DNA from: Roseiarcus fermentans
GTDB lineage: Bacteria; Pseudomonadota; Alphaproteobacteria; Rhizobiales; Beijerinckiaceae
Assembly: GCF_003315135.1 (NCBI RefSeq)
Contig: NZ_QNRK01000031.1
Span: forward strand, 7,910-71,909
DNA: 64,000 nucleotides
Reading direction: 5' to 3'
Within the stretch, counting starts at the first letter, position 1; each line of letters starts with the position of its first letter. Shown here piece after piece: positions 36,880-46,765 of this stretch. The position numbers were made by a program, and so were the translations under genes. The notes below the pieces were generated by a model. That model ran no database searches and was not told the origin of the DNA. It worked only from the letters and a program-made list of their open reading frames with translations.

Positions 36880-39800
36880 CGCCGAGAGCTCGCACGGGCG
36901 CCCGCTGGTGTTTCGCGCTGGCGGTCGCCGCCGGATTCGCGGGCGCCGCCTGGGCCGGACCCAGCAACCAACCGCCGCCGTCCGGCGCCATCCTCGATCT
37001 GAATGGCGGCGTGATCCCGCATGGGACGCCTCAGACGTACACCGTCGACTTCACATCGTCGGTGCCGAACACCGCGATCACCTTCGCCTTCCGCGAAGAC
37101 CCGGCTTACGTTTTTGTGTTCAACACCTCGGTCGTCAACCTGACCACATCGAGCGGGAACCTGCTGACGAACGGCGACTTCTCGGGCGGCACGCATACCG
37201 ACAACGGCAACACGGCAGCCCCGACGAGCTGGACGTACGCAAACATCTACGGCGCCAGCGCTGGCGGGGTTGTGACGTCGAGTTGCGAGGGTTATGGCAG
37301 CTACTGCTGGCACGACGGCGCGGTGCAGGCCTACGACGCGATCAGTCAGACAATCTCCACAACCGTCGGCGACACGTACCAGGTGACGTTCTCCGCGACG
37401 GACAACAGCGCCTTGACCAGCTGGTCGCGTGTCAGCACCAACGGCAACGTCACCACTTCGGGCGGGAACGGCGCGGACATCCTCGTCTATGCCCAGGCGG
37501 GGTTGCCGCCTGCGGGGTGCCTCGGCGCCCCGGGAGTCAATATCAAAGCCTCGGCAGGCGAGAAGTGCTTCGCCAGCGGCTCTTACGTGTCGACCGACGT
37601 CATCGCCGGTCAGGCCACGGGCGCCGGCGCGGTCCTGACCAACGTCAACGAGGGTCAGAGTTCGGTGTCTTTCTCGACGTCGGCCGCCAACACCCCGGCG
37701 GTTCAGGCGGACTCCGGCGGATCGGTCATCCTCGCTGTGTCGCCGACCTCGACCAGCGGAACGGTGACGACGACCGGGAACAACAGCGTCGGGCTTTACG
37801 CCACCGGCTCGGCGTCGACCGACAGCGGCCCCGTCGCGTCGTCGATCACCGCACAAAACGTCAATGTCACGACGCGAGGGAGCAACGCCAACGGCGTGCA
37901 GGCGGACAACGGCGGCCTGGTGACGCTGAGCGGCGGGACGGTGACGACGACGGGCGCCGGCTCGACCGGTCTCTACGCGACGGGCGCCGGGTCGCAGATC
38001 ACCGCCGACAGCGCGGCGGTCTCGACCGGCGGGGCGCAGTCGATCGGCGTTATCGCCGACAGCGGCGCCCGCATAGGCCTGAACGGCGGAACGATCGCGA
38101 CGACCGGGACCTCGTCCTATGCCGCCGGCGTCGCCGCGGGCGGGACGCTGGACATCAGCGGGACGGTCATCACGACGTCCGGCAATGGCTCGGGCGGGTT
38201 GTTCGTCAACGGATCGGGCGGCGTCCTCGACGCGACCAACGTGCGGATCACGACCCAGGGCGGCATCGACTCCAGCACCGGGCAGCACGCCGAGGGCGCC
38301 TACAACGGGTCCTATGCGAGCTATGCCGGCGGCGGAACAATGACGCTGACCGGCGCGACGATCGCGACGAGCGGCGATCAGATGCACGCCGTCGTCACCG
38401 CCGACGGCGGCGCGACGACGATCTCCGGCGGCGCCGTTTCCACGGCCGGCGTGTGGGCGGACGCGATCGTCTCCGAGGGAGCGGGAACGCGGACGACCGT
38501 CGCCGGCGCGACCATCGCGACCACCGGCAACGGCTCGCCCGGCGCCGCGCTCGTCGGCACGGGCTCGACGATGTCGCTGACGGGCGTGTCGATCACGACG
38601 TCCGGCGGGGCCGACGCGAGCGGCCACAATGCGGTCGGCGCCTACAACGGCAGTTCGGGTACGGGCGACTTCTCGGGCGGCGGCAGGCTGACGATCGCCG
38701 ATTCCTCGATTCGAACCGGCGGCGCCGGCGCGTCCGGCGTCGTCTCGGCGAACTTCGGGACGACGACGATCCTCGGCGGCTCGATCACCACGACGGGCGC
38801 TTACGCGCAGGCGCTCCTCGCCGAAAGCGGCGGCGCGATCACGATCGGCGCGAGCGACGCCGGGCAGGCGACGATCGGAACGAGCGGAGCGGGCGCCATC
38901 GTCGCCGTCGCGACGTCGAACGGCAAGATCGCCCTCAACGGGCAGACGATCGCCACCACCGCCAACGGCTCGGGAGGCCTCGGCGTCACCGGCCTCGGCT
39001 CCGAGATCGACGCGACGAACCTCACGATCACGACCAGGGGCGGCTACGATTCGGCGACCGGCCTTACCGCTTGGGGCGCGGCCAACGCGCCCTGGACGAG
39101 CTCGTCGTCCTCGGGCGGCGTGCTCCGACTGACCAACACGACGATCTCGACCGCGGGCGACGGCGCCGCTGGCGTCTATACCGGCGCGGGCGGCGTAACC
39201 ACGATCGGCGGCGGGTCGGTGACGACCTCGGGGCAATCCGCCTACGGACTGCTGGCCTCCGGCGCCGGGGCGAACGTCACGACCTCCAATGGCCTCACGA
39301 TCGCCACGACAGGCGCAGGGGCGAGCGGCGTGGTCACCAACGGCGGCGGCTCGACCTCCCTCGCCAACTCTTCGGTTGCGACCACGGGCGAGGCCGCGCA
39401 CGCGCTCTCCGCGAGCGGCGCCGGAACGTCCGTCGGCCTCGACGGGACGAACACGTTCGCCACAAAGGGCGCCGGCGCGATCGGCGTCTACGCCGCGCTC
39501 GGCGGCGTGGTGAGCGCAAGCCCGTCCTCGATCACCACCGTCACGACGTCGGGGGGCGTCTCGGCGGCCACGGGCCTCGCCGCTCATGGCGTGAACGCCG
39601 ACGGCGCGGGATCGGCGATCGCGCTCGGCGCGGCCAACGTGACGGTCGCGGGCGCCGGCGCCTACGGCCTGTTCGCCAGCGACGCTGCCGGCAGCGGCAA
39701 GGCCGGCGCGATCACGGCGAGCGGCCCCCTCGCCATCGTCACGACCAACGCCGCCGCGACCGCGGTCGGCTTGCAAGGGAACGGCGCCGCGATCGTCGCG

Positions 39801-41399
39801 AGCGGCGGCGGCGCGATCACGGCGGCCGGAAACGTCTTCGCGTTCCTCGACGGAAACAACCAGACCGCGAGCTTCGACAATTTCACCATCAATGCGAAGT
39901 CCGGCGATTTCGTCTACGCCGACCCGTCGACGGCGACGATCACCCTCGCCAATTCGACCGTCACCGCGGCCAACGTCGTCGACGCGACCGGTGGCAGCGT
40001 CGTGACGCTCAACGCCAGCGGGTCGACTCTGACCGGCGCCGCGATCACCACGCCGACGTCGACGTCCAACCTCAACCTGACGAACGGCACGACCTGGACC
40101 CTGACCGGGCCGTCCAACGTCAGCAGCCTCTCGGTCGCCAACAGCGTCGTCACGTTCGCTCCGCCCGGCGCCGGCGGCGGGTTCAAGACCCTGACGGTCG
40201 GCAGCTATGTCGGCGCGGGCGCGCTCATGGTCATGAACGTCGCGCTCGGCGGCGCGGGCTCGGGGGCGGACAAGCTCATCGTCAACGGCGGAACCGCGAC
40301 CGGGACGACCGTCCTGCAGATCCGCAACGTCGGCGGCCTCGGCGGACAGACGAGCGGCAGCGGCATTCCGCTCATCGTCGCCACGAACGGGGGGACGATC
40401 GCCGCCAACGCCTTCCAGCTCGCCGGTTCGCCGGTGGTCGGCGGTTACAAGTACACGCTCGACGAGACCGACGGCGCATGGTTCCTCACCTCGACCCCGA
40501 CGACCACGCAGGGTCAGATGCAGAATTCGGTCAATTCCGTCGCCAAGGCGCAGCAGGCGCAGGCGGTCACCGGGCGCGTGCTCGGCTCATTGCTGATCGG
40601 CGCGACGCAGCAGATCAGTTGCTCGAGCTGCGCCTCGGGCTTCGCCTCGATCGGCTCGCTCGCGCTCGGCATGCAGGGCCGCTGGACCCTGTCGCCGATG
40701 CTGACGGCGATCGGCGGCGTCTCCTACAACCAGTGGAGCGCGCAGGGCATTTCCGTCTATGACGCCCCGACCGCCGCCGGCTCGCTCATCTACGACATGT
40801 CCAACTGGGGTTCGAGCCGGCCGTTCCTCCAGGTCGGCGGCGGCGTCACGCCCTACGAGAGCGTCCACACGGCGCGCAGCTACCCGAACGGGTCGACGAT
40901 GGCGACCGGCAATTCGACCGCCGTCGACCGCAGCCTTTCGCTGTTCGCCCGCGCCGGCTGGCTCGCGCGGCTGACGCCGACCGACGAGGCGGCGGCCTAT
41001 GCCGACATCGGCCGGAGCTGGATGCAGACCGGCGCCTACGCCGAGGCGGAGACGGCGCTCAACCCCTATCCGGCGAGCGCCGGCGCCGGCCTCCAGACCT
41101 TGAACGTCGCCCGGTTCGGCGGCCAGATCACGCACCTCTTCAACGGCGTCATCGAGGCCAACGTCGGCGCCGCGGTCGCCTACGGGTTCGGAGCGGGGGC
41201 GGGCTCGTTCGTCAACGTCACCGATTTCGGCCCGATCGCGCCGGGCGCGATCCCCAACACGACCTGGCTCGAGTACGGCGGGCGGCTCGGCTACCGCTTC
41301 AACAGCCATTTCGTCCTCGACGCCTTCCTGCTCGGCACCGCCTTCGGCGAAGTCGGCAGCACGGTGCACGGCGGCGTCGCGGTGAGATTGGCTTTCTGA
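36867..41399 (+). CDS. Autotransporter (type V secreted) adhesin-like protein
   Basis: 1510 residues: a signal peptide (cut near AWA-GP), an N-terminal domain with four or more cysteines (SSCEGYGSYCWHDG), then about 900 residues of Gly/Ser/Thr-rich beta-helix repeats of the form TTTGAGSTGLYATGAGSQIT. The C-terminal 270 residues form a predicted outer-membrane beta-barrel (MQGRWTLSPMLTAIGG, YADIGRSWMQTG, LEYGGRLGYRF) ending in phenylalanine, as outer-membrane proteins do. The ATG overlaps the FecR-like gene, so the two are coupled. Codons for Gly-Thr-Thr repeats produce long false frames on both strands. Confidence 0.93.
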   Translation: MRTLAPRARTGARWCFALAVAAGFAGAAWAGPSNQPPPSGAILDLNGGVIPHGTPQTYTVDFTSSVPNTAITFAFREDPAYVFVFNTSVVNLTTSSGNLLTNGDFSGGTHTDNGNTAAPTSWTYANIYGASAGGVVTSSCEGYGSYCWHDGAVQAYDAISQTISTTVGDTYQVTFSATDNSALTSWSRVSTNGNVTTSGGNGADILVYAQAGLPPAGCLGAPGVNIKASAGEKCFASGSYVSTDVIAGQATGAGAVLTNVNEGQSSVSFSTSAANTPAVQADSGGSVILAVSPTSTSGTVTTTGNNSVGLYATGSASTDSGPVASSITAQNVNVTTRGSNANGVQADNGGLVTLSGGTVTTTGAGSTGLYATGAGSQITADSAAVSTGGAQSIGVIADSGARIGLNGGTIATTGTSSYAAGVAAGGTLDISGTVITTSGNGSGGLFVNGSGGVLDATNVRITTQGGIDSSTGQHAEGAYNGSYASYAGGGTMTLTGATIATSGDQMHAVVTADGGATTISGGAVSTAGVWADAIVSEGAGTRTTVAGATIATTGNGSPGAALVGTGSTMSLTGVSITTSGGADASGHNAVGAYNGSSGTGDFSGGGRLTIADSSIRTGGAGASGVVSANFGTTTILGGSITTTGAYAQALLAESGGAITIGASDAGQATIGTSGAGAIVAVATSNGKIALNGQTIATTANGSGGLGVTGLGSEIDATNLTITTRGGYDSATGLTAWGAANAPWTSSSSSGGVLRLTNTTISTAGDGAAGVYTGAGGVTTIGGGSVTTSGQSAYGLLASGAGANVTTSNGLTIATTGAGASGVVTNGGGSTSLANSSVATTGEAAHALSASGAGTSVGLDGTNTFATKGAGAIGVYAALGGVVSASPSSITTVTTSGGVSAATGLAAHGVNADGAGSAIALGAANVTVAGAGAYGLFASDAAGSGKAGAITASGPLAIVTTNAAATAVGLQGNGAAIVASGGGAITAAGNVFAFLDGNNQTASFDNFTINAKSGDFVYADPSTATITLANSTVTAANVVDATGGSVVTLNASGSTLTGAAITTPTSTSNLNLTNGTTWTLTGPSNVSSLSVANSVVTFAPPGAGGGFKTLTVGSYVGAGALMVMNVALGGAGSGADKLIVNGGTATGTTVLQIRNVGGLGGQTSGSGIPLIVATNGGTIAANAFQLAGSPVVGGYKYTLDETDGAWFLTSTPTTTQGQMQNSVNSVAKAQQAQAVTGRVLGSLLIGATQQISCSSCASGFASIGSLALGMQGRWTLSPMLTAIGGVSYNQWSAQGISVYDAPTAAGSLIYDMSNWGSSRPFLQVGGGVTPYESVHTARSYPNGSTMATGNSTAVDRSLSLFARAGWLARLTPTDEAAAYADIGRSWMQTGAYAEAETALNPYPASAGAGLQTLNVARFGGQITHLFNGVIEANVGAAVAYGFGAGAGSFVNVTDFGPIAPGAIPNTTWLEYGGRLGYRFNSHFVLDAFLLGTAFGEVGSTVHGGVAVRLAF

Positions 41400-41457
41400 A
41401 GTCGGCGGGTCGGGGGGCCTGCGCCAGCGGCTGGACCTGCCGAAACGCTGCGCCCGG

Positions 41458-44454
41458 TCACGACTGCGCCGAGCCGGCCGCCTCCGCCGAAAGCGTCGCC
41501 GCGTCGAGGCCGTAGACGTCGAAGAACCAGCCGCCCGCGCCGTCGGCCACCGCGGCCAGGTTCATGGCCTCGGCGATCCCTGTCCAGGTTTCGCCGTCCG
41601 GCGTCTTGCGGCGCAATCGCAGGTCCGGCGCGGGGACGTAATAGCCGGTCTCGCGGCGCTTCCAGAGTTTGCGCGCCGGGCGATAGGCCGATCCCACTTC
41701 CGCCCGCGCCAGCACGCTGCTGATGTAGTCCCGCCTGCGGCGCGACGTCGGCCACAGATGCTCCGGCAGCAGTTCGAGCGTCCTGAGCAGGGAATCGGAG
41801 AAGAAGCCGCGCATATGGCGATGCGGTCCCAGGGGCCGCGCGACCAACCCGCCGGCATGGGTCTTGAGGCCCGCCAGCATCAGACCGAGCAGCCAGAACT
41901 CGGCCTGACCGCGTTCGAGCCGCACGAGCCGCCCGTCGGCGTGAACGTCGAGCGTATCGGGACCCAGACGCTCGAACAGCGGGCCGAGATGCGCTTTGCC
42001 GAAGGCGTGATCGTCGATCGCCCGGTTGAGCGCGCCCATCCAGGCGGTATGTCCGTAATCGTCGACGAGATCGGCGTCGGCGCCGCGTTCGAGGAGCTGT
42101 TCGACCAGCGCGACGGCGCCGGCGCGCGCCGCGAGCATCAGGGGCGTCGCGCCGCAATAGGTCTTGTGGTCGACCCCGTAGACGCCGCAATCCTGCAATA
42201 TGGTTTTCGGCGAGCGCTCGAGATAGGGCCGCAACAGCCGCTCGCGCATCGCCGCGACCGCGCGCCCGGCGCGCCCCATCGGGTTCTTCGGATCCTCGGC
42301 GAAGCCTTCGTCGCGGGAGGGATGGGCGTACCGCCAGCCGTTCCACGTCCGGTCGAGGCGGCCGAGCAGCTCCCCGTCGTGGGTCAGCGGCAGCGCGGCG
42401 GCGAATTTCGCCTGCCCGGCGAGCCGCTCGATATAGGCACCCTGTCCATGCCACAGGGCGTAATCGAACATGCTCTGCTTGATCTTCGACGACGGGTTCC
42501 TGGGATCGAGCGCTTTCGGCGCCCATTCCTGCAGAGCCGCCAGCGACCACGGGGTCCAGGGCGTCGGCCGGCTCGTCAGGAAGGTTTCCCGAATCGAGCG
42601 CGCCTGCTCCTGCTTGCCCTGCAGCTCGAGCTTGCGCGCCTCCTGCGCCCATTCGTCCCGGCTCGAAGCCTGGACGGGGCCGGTCACAATCTCGCCGGCT
42701 GCCTCGAGTCCGAGAAGCTGCAGCAGCGGATGCCGGACGTCGGACTCGACGATCGCGAGGCCCTCCATCGCCCGGGTCATCGCCACGTACAGCGCGTTGA
42801 CGTAGAACTTGTTCAATTCGAGCGACTTGTCGGCCTTGTCTTTCGCCCGGCGGTAATCGAGCTCATCGCCCTCGAGGTCGTCCGCGGCCACCCCCCGGCA
42901 CAATTCGGCGTAGACGGCGCGGGCGCCCGAGACCATGTTGAACAGGATGACGTTCGGATACTCGAGGCCTTTCGCCTCGTGCACCGAGAAGACCAGCGGC
43001 GTGCGGAAATGCGCGCGGGCGGCGGCCTTGTCCTCGTCGCGCAGGACGATCACCGCGCTGCGCACCGAGGCGCGCGACGACGCGTCGAGCGCCTTCAGCG
43101 CCTTGTCTTTGGCCTCGAGCAGGCGAACCTCCCCGACGGCGGACGAGGCGCACCTGACCAGGAAATTGCTCTCGCGATCGACCGAGCCGAACCGCGCCTG
43201 CTTGATCTTCAACAGGCGGTTGGCGACCCCGGTCACGGCGCGCGTATTGCGGAAATTCGCCTGCAGGACCGTGACGTCACGGGCCGCGGCCGCCTCCGTC
43301 GTCTCGTTCCGCCCGGCCTCCCGGAACAGGGCGCGCACCGAGGCCCAGGAGAAGAAGTTCGGGTGCACGATCTGATGCGCGTCGCCGCAGAGCAGGAAGC
43401 GATCCTTCGCCTTCAGGGAGTCGAAAATCAGCGCGAGCTGGGCGCCGGTGAAGTCCTGCACTTCGTCCACGACGACGAAATCGTAAAGCGCTTCGGCCTT
43501 GGCGCGCCAGGCGTGGCAGACGAGATTGAGATCGAACAGGCCGGATTCGGCCAGCCAGTCGACGTATTTCCGAAACAGCTCGTGCGCCGCCGCCCGCACG
43601 TCGCCGGCCGCGAACAGGGACTGCCGCACGCCCAGCGCCTGATAGTCGTCGCCCGACAGCGGCCCGGCCGCCGGCGCGCCGAGGACGCCGCGGAATTCCT
43701 CGAACAGGGCGTGCGCGTCGGCCTGGCGCAAGTCGCCCTTCAGGCCGCCGCGCCGGCGTTCGACAAAGGCGCGAAAGGCTGAGAAGCCGACTTCGGCGCC
43801 CTCGGGAACGGCCATCGAATCGACGAGCTCGCGGAAGCTCATGAATTCGACGTCCTGCGCCGGATTTTCGTAGCCGTGGGCGCTGTAGAGCCGGCGCGCC
43901 GTCTGCGCCAGATAGGCCGAGTGGGTCACGTAGAGCACCCTGCCGGTCGCCTCGCGCATCTTGGCGAGCGTCACCGCGGTCTTGCCCGACCCGGCGGACC
44001 CGACGACCACCAGCGGAACCTCGCGGCGGCGCACCGCCTCCTGCGCCTCGTCGAACACGATCGGCCGGTCGAGGAGCTCGAATTCGGCGGCCTGCGCCGG
44101 CAGCCAGCGCAGCTCCAGCCCGCCGCGGGCCGGCGGCGCCGGTTGCGGCGCCGGATCGTCGGGCCCGCTTTCGATCTTCGACCGATCGATCGCAGCGCCG
44201 CGCAGAAAGCGGGATTTTTCATAGGCGTGGTTGGGAATGACTTCCAGAAACAGACAGACCGTCTCGCCCTCGTGCGGCGCGAATTGCATCAGGAGCCGCG
44301 CCTCGTCGCTGAGCTTGGCGCGCCAGTACGGCGTCGGCGACAGTTTCTTGAGGCCGGCCGCGGCGAAATCTCCGCACGCCAGCGCGGCGCGAATTCGCTC
44401 GACCGCCTTGGCGAATCGGCCGGGCTCGAGGTCGCGATAGGAAATGATTCGCAT
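41458..44454 (-). CDS. RelE-like/UvrD helicase/ankyrin fusion protein
   Basis: 998 residues. Residues 1-95 resemble a RelE/ParE-type fold (LKKLSPTPYWRAKLSDEARLL, CLFLEVIPNHAYEKSRFL), an inference from pattern only. Residues 120-620 are a superfamily 1 helicase: Walker A GSAGSGKTAVT, Walker B FVVVDEVQDF, motif III LLCGDAHQI, motif IV QANFRNTRAV, motif V VHEAKGLEYPNVILF, motif VI ALYVAMTRAMEGLAI. Around 760-815 ankyrin-like repeats follow (CGATPLMLAARAGAVALVEQLLERGADADLVDD, written here in two parts: CGATPLMLAARAGAVAL and VEQLLERGADADLVDD). The last 180 residues match nothing I know. It stands alone, convergent with the autotransporter. Likely roles: DNA repair or phage defence. Confidence 0.85.
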   Translation of the reverse strand: MRIISYRDLEPGRFAKAVERIRAALACGDFAAAGLKKLSPTPYWRAKLSDEARLLMQFAPHEGETVCLFLEVIPNHAYEKSRFLRGAAIDRSKIESGPDDPAPQPAPPARGGLELRWLPAQAAEFELLDRPIVFDEAQEAVRRREVPLVVVGSAGSGKTAVTLAKMREATGRVLYVTHSAYLAQTARRLYSAHGYENPAQDVEFMSFRELVDSMAVPEGAEVGFSAFRAFVERRRGGLKGDLRQADAHALFEEFRGVLGAPAAGPLSGDDYQALGVRQSLFAAGDVRAAAHELFRKYVDWLAESGLFDLNLVCHAWRAKAEALYDFVVVDEVQDFTGAQLALIFDSLKAKDRFLLCGDAHQIVHPNFFSWASVRALFREAGRNETTEAAAARDVTVLQANFRNTRAVTGVANRLLKIKQARFGSVDRESNFLVRCASSAVGEVRLLEAKDKALKALDASSRASVRSAVIVLRDEDKAAARAHFRTPLVFSVHEAKGLEYPNVILFNMVSGARAVYAELCRGVAADDLEGDELDYRRAKDKADKSLELNKFYVNALYVAMTRAMEGLAIVESDVRHPLLQLLGLEAAGEIVTGPVQASSRDEWAQEARKLELQGKQEQARSIRETFLTSRPTPWTPWSLAALQEWAPKALDPRNPSSKIKQSMFDYALWHGQGAYIERLAGQAKFAAALPLTHDGELLGRLDRTWNGWRYAHPSRDEGFAEDPKNPMGRAGRAVAAMRERLLRPYLERSPKTILQDCGVYGVDHKTYCGATPLMLAARAGAVALVEQLLERGADADLVDDYGHTAWMGALNRAIDDHAFGKAHLGPLFERLGPDTLDVHADGRLVRLERGQAEFWLLGLMLAGLKTHAGGLVARPLGPHRHMRGFFSDSLLRTLELLPEHLWPTSRRRRDYISSVLARAEVGSAYRPARKLWKRRETGYYVPAPDLRLRRKTPDGETWTGIAEAMNLAAVADGAGGWFFDVYGLDAATLSAEAAGSAQS

Positions 44455-44588
44455 GCGCGAACTTTAACCCGGCGGCCGATCCGGGCCTATCGACCTGTCG
44501 GCTTCCCCTGGCGACCCGGCCGCCGACCGCGCTCGCCGCCCGCCGATCCGCCCCGGTTACGACGATCCGGCGGAAGCGCCGAGCGCGG

Positions 44589-45875
44589 TCACGGTTCGAC
44601 CCCGACCCGGCTCCGCGTCAACGCCTCGACCGCGCGGTCGAGCTGCGGGTCGCGGCCTTCGGCCCAGCGGCGGTCGAAGGGAACGGGAATCGTCGGCTCG
44701 ACGCCGACGCCCTCGAGCCGCTTGCCGTCGACCAGGACGTCTTCGACCGCGAGCAGCAGCAGGCCGGCGTCGCCGACCAGAAAGGCGGTCGCCGCCAGCA
44801 CCGCGCCTTCGGTGCGGGCGCCGACCAGCGGCCCGAGCCTGTATTCCCTGAACCCGTAGGCGAGCACCTCCTTGCCGCTGCGGGTGCCGCCGTTGATCAG
44901 CGCCGCGACGGGCTTGCGCCACCGGGCGCCGACGATTCCGGTCTCGCCGTCGCGGTCGGCGACCTGCATGGTCGGGGCGCGGGCGTTGAAGAGATCGAGA
45001 TACCAGGGCTGCGCCCCGCCCCAGCCGTCGCGCAAATCCCAGACGAGCGCGTCGGCGTCGCGGAGCGGACCCTCGGCGATCAGATCCTCGAGCGCGCTCT
45101 GGTAGCGGCGGCTGGCGTAGGACCAGACGCGGACGTAACCCACGCGGGCGCCGCCGGCCCCCGGAACGATGCGCGCGCTCTGCCTCAGGCCCGCTAGAAA
45201 CAGCGCGCCGGGCTCGAGGTCGACGGGGGCGACGGCGACCTCGATCGGCGCGGCGCCGGCGGCGCGCCGGATCGACATCGACGCCCGCGCGCCGACCTTG
45301 CCGCGAAACGACCCGACCGGTTCGAACGGCCGGCCGTCGACGGACAGGATCTCGTCGCCGACCAGCAGGCCGGCGCTGCGGCCCGGAGCGCCGTCGATCG
45401 CGCCGGCGACGAACTGGCGGCCCTCGGAATCGGTTTCGGTGAAGATCCCGATCCCCGGATAGCGGATCGCGCCGCCCGGGAAGATCTTGCCGAGCCCGCG
45501 ATGCTCGAGGGCGCCGGCGAAAATGTCGGCGAGCTGGTAGTAGGCCGGCTCGTCCGGCGTGTAGAAGTGCGTGTGCGAGGCGTTCAGGGTCGCGAGCATC
45601 GCGTTGATCGCCGCCGCGAGCTCGGCGTTCGACCGGGCGGCTGCGACCTGCGGGCTGAAACGGCGGCGCATCGCGTCCCAGTCGACGCCGTGCAGGCGCG
45701 GGTCGTAGAAGCGGTCGCGCACCAGTTCCCAGACCTGATCGAAGGCGGAGCGGTCGGGCGCGGCCAGGCTGCCGCCGGGACCCGCCTCGGCCGCCGCCGG
45801 CGCGGCCCAGCCGAGAAGCCCGCCCGCGGCCACGCACGCCGCGATGGAAAGAACCTGTCTGCGCGTCGCCGCCAT
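44589..45875 (-). CDS. S41-family peptidase-like exported protein
   Basis: 428 residues with a Tat-like signal (ATRRQVLS, hydrophobic core, AAA cut). The N-terminal helical region and a PDZ-like domain (AGLLVGDEILSVDGRPF) precede a tail-specific-protease domain (VGYVRVWSY, LVWDLRDGWGG, LINGGTRSGKEVLAYGF, LVGARTEGAV). The serine in GTRSGKE aligns with the catalytic Ser of the usual SASASE motif, but the catalytic Lys normally found in FGKG is replaced (RTEGAV). It may use another base or be a non-peptidase. Family membership is clear; activity is not. Confidence 0.85.
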   Translation of the reverse strand: MAATRRQVLSIAACVAAGGLLGWAAPAAAEAGPGGSLAAPDRSAFDQVWELVRDRFYDPRLHGVDWDAMRRRFSPQVAAARSNAELAAAINAMLATLNASHTHFYTPDEPAYYQLADIFAGALEHRGLGKIFPGGAIRYPGIGIFTETDSEGRQFVAGAIDGAPGRSAGLLVGDEILSVDGRPFEPVGSFRGKVGARASMSIRRAAGAAPIEVAVAPVDLEPGALFLAGLRQSARIVPGAGGARVGYVRVWSYASRRYQSALEDLIAEGPLRDADALVWDLRDGWGGAQPWYLDLFNARAPTMQVADRDGETGIVGARWRKPVAALINGGTRSGKEVLAYGFREYRLGPLVGARTEGAVLAATAFLVGDAGLLLLAVEDVLVDGKRLEGVGVEPTIPVPFDRRWAEGRDPQLDRAVEALTRSRVGVEP

Positions 45876-45975
45876 CGGCCGGAGCGCTCCTCACGCGAAC
45901 GGAGCGCGTGCATGCGCCCGCCCGGTCGCTACGCGGGAAACCGGGCCCCTGTGTGGCCGCATTTCGACGCGCCCG

Positions 45976-46151
45976 GCAGAGCGGGGGCGACCCCGCCCAG
46001 GCGCGGTCAGCGACCCCGCCCTACATGCGAGGCCTGTAGGGCGGGGTCGCCGACCCCGCCCCGGCCCCGCCCCCGGCGCGGTCAACGATCCGCGCCCTGC
46101 AAAGGCCGGGTCGGCCCCGCCCCGGGCGCGGTGAACGATCCGCGCCCGGCA
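45976..46151. repeat. Family C REP block, left of RAYT
   Basis: Three or four degenerate copies of a GC-rich palindrome (GGCGGGGTCGGCGACCCCGCC type, alternating with GCGCGGTCAACGATCCGCGCC), often joined by CTACA or TGTAG. The same units occur at 46766-46945, so the transposase gene is bracketed. Confidence 0.85.
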
Positions 46152-46166
46152 ATGCGCGCGGCGCGA

Positions 46167-46640
46167 TCACCTCGATATCGGCGTGATTTCGCCCGCGTAC
46201 GGCCAGTCGTCAGCCGAGCGCGCGAGCCCGGCGCGGACGGGATTGTCTCTGACATAATCCCATTTCACGGCGTAGCTTTCATCGTTGCGAAGGAGATGGT
46301 CGAAGAACTCTTTTTGCCAAAGGGGAGCGGGCAGGCCGAGATGTTTGAGGATCGCCTTCGACGTCCATTGCTTGAACCCGCCGATGAACCCGGACAGCGG
46401 CTTCGCATGGGCGGTCTCGTCGCAGGCGCAGAAGAAATGGACGTGGTCGGGCATGACGACGAAACGGCCGACCGCCCATCCGTAACGGTCGCGCGCGGCG
46501 GCCCATTCCCCACGGAGGATCGCGAACGCTTCGGGGGCGGCGAGGACCGGGCGGCGGTTCGCGACGCAGATTGTCACGAAGAACACAGGGGTCGCGATCG
46601 AAACCGTGTAGAGGCGCTTGAGGTGCTTTCGATCGCGCAC
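46167..46640 (-). CDS. REP-associated tyrosine transposase (RAYT)
   Basis: 157-residue Y1 HUH transposase. It has TVSIATPVFFVTICVANRRP at the start, the metal-binding HUH motif in VMPDHVHFF, and downstream WQKEFFDHLLRNDESYAVKW and YVRDNPVRAGLA, which contains the tyrosine region typical of RAYTs. It probably nicks and mobilises REP sequences as single strands. A GTG start is chosen because GAGGAA lies 6 nt upstream and the family N-terminus fits; there is no in-frame ATG nearby. REP arrays flank it on both sides. Confidence 0.93.
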   Translation of the reverse strand: MRDRKHLKRLYTVSIATPVFFVTICVANRRPVLAAPEAFAILRGEWAAARDRYGWAVGRFVVMPDHVHFFCACDETAHAKPLSGFIGGFKQWTSKAILKHLGLPAPLWQKEFFDHLLRNDESYAVKWDYVRDNPVRAGLARSADDWPYAGEITPISR

Positions 46641-46765
46641 GCCATTTCCTCGATGCGGAAGGACTCGGAAAGCGTTGTCAGCGGAGCGGCGCGCCTGCCC
46701 ATTCGATTTCACTATTTTGCGAAGTTCTCCCCGCAATGTCAACTCTGAGCACACCGGGCAGGACG

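Noticed and set aside
36876-39776. 966-codon antisense frame over the autotransporter passenger
   Set aside because: Generated by reverse reading of Gly/Thr/Ala repeats; no independent support.
45890-46166. Small ORFs reading GRRPRPT/CRAGS types between the S41-like gene and RAYT
   Set aside because: They are translations of REP palindromes and have no independent coding signal.
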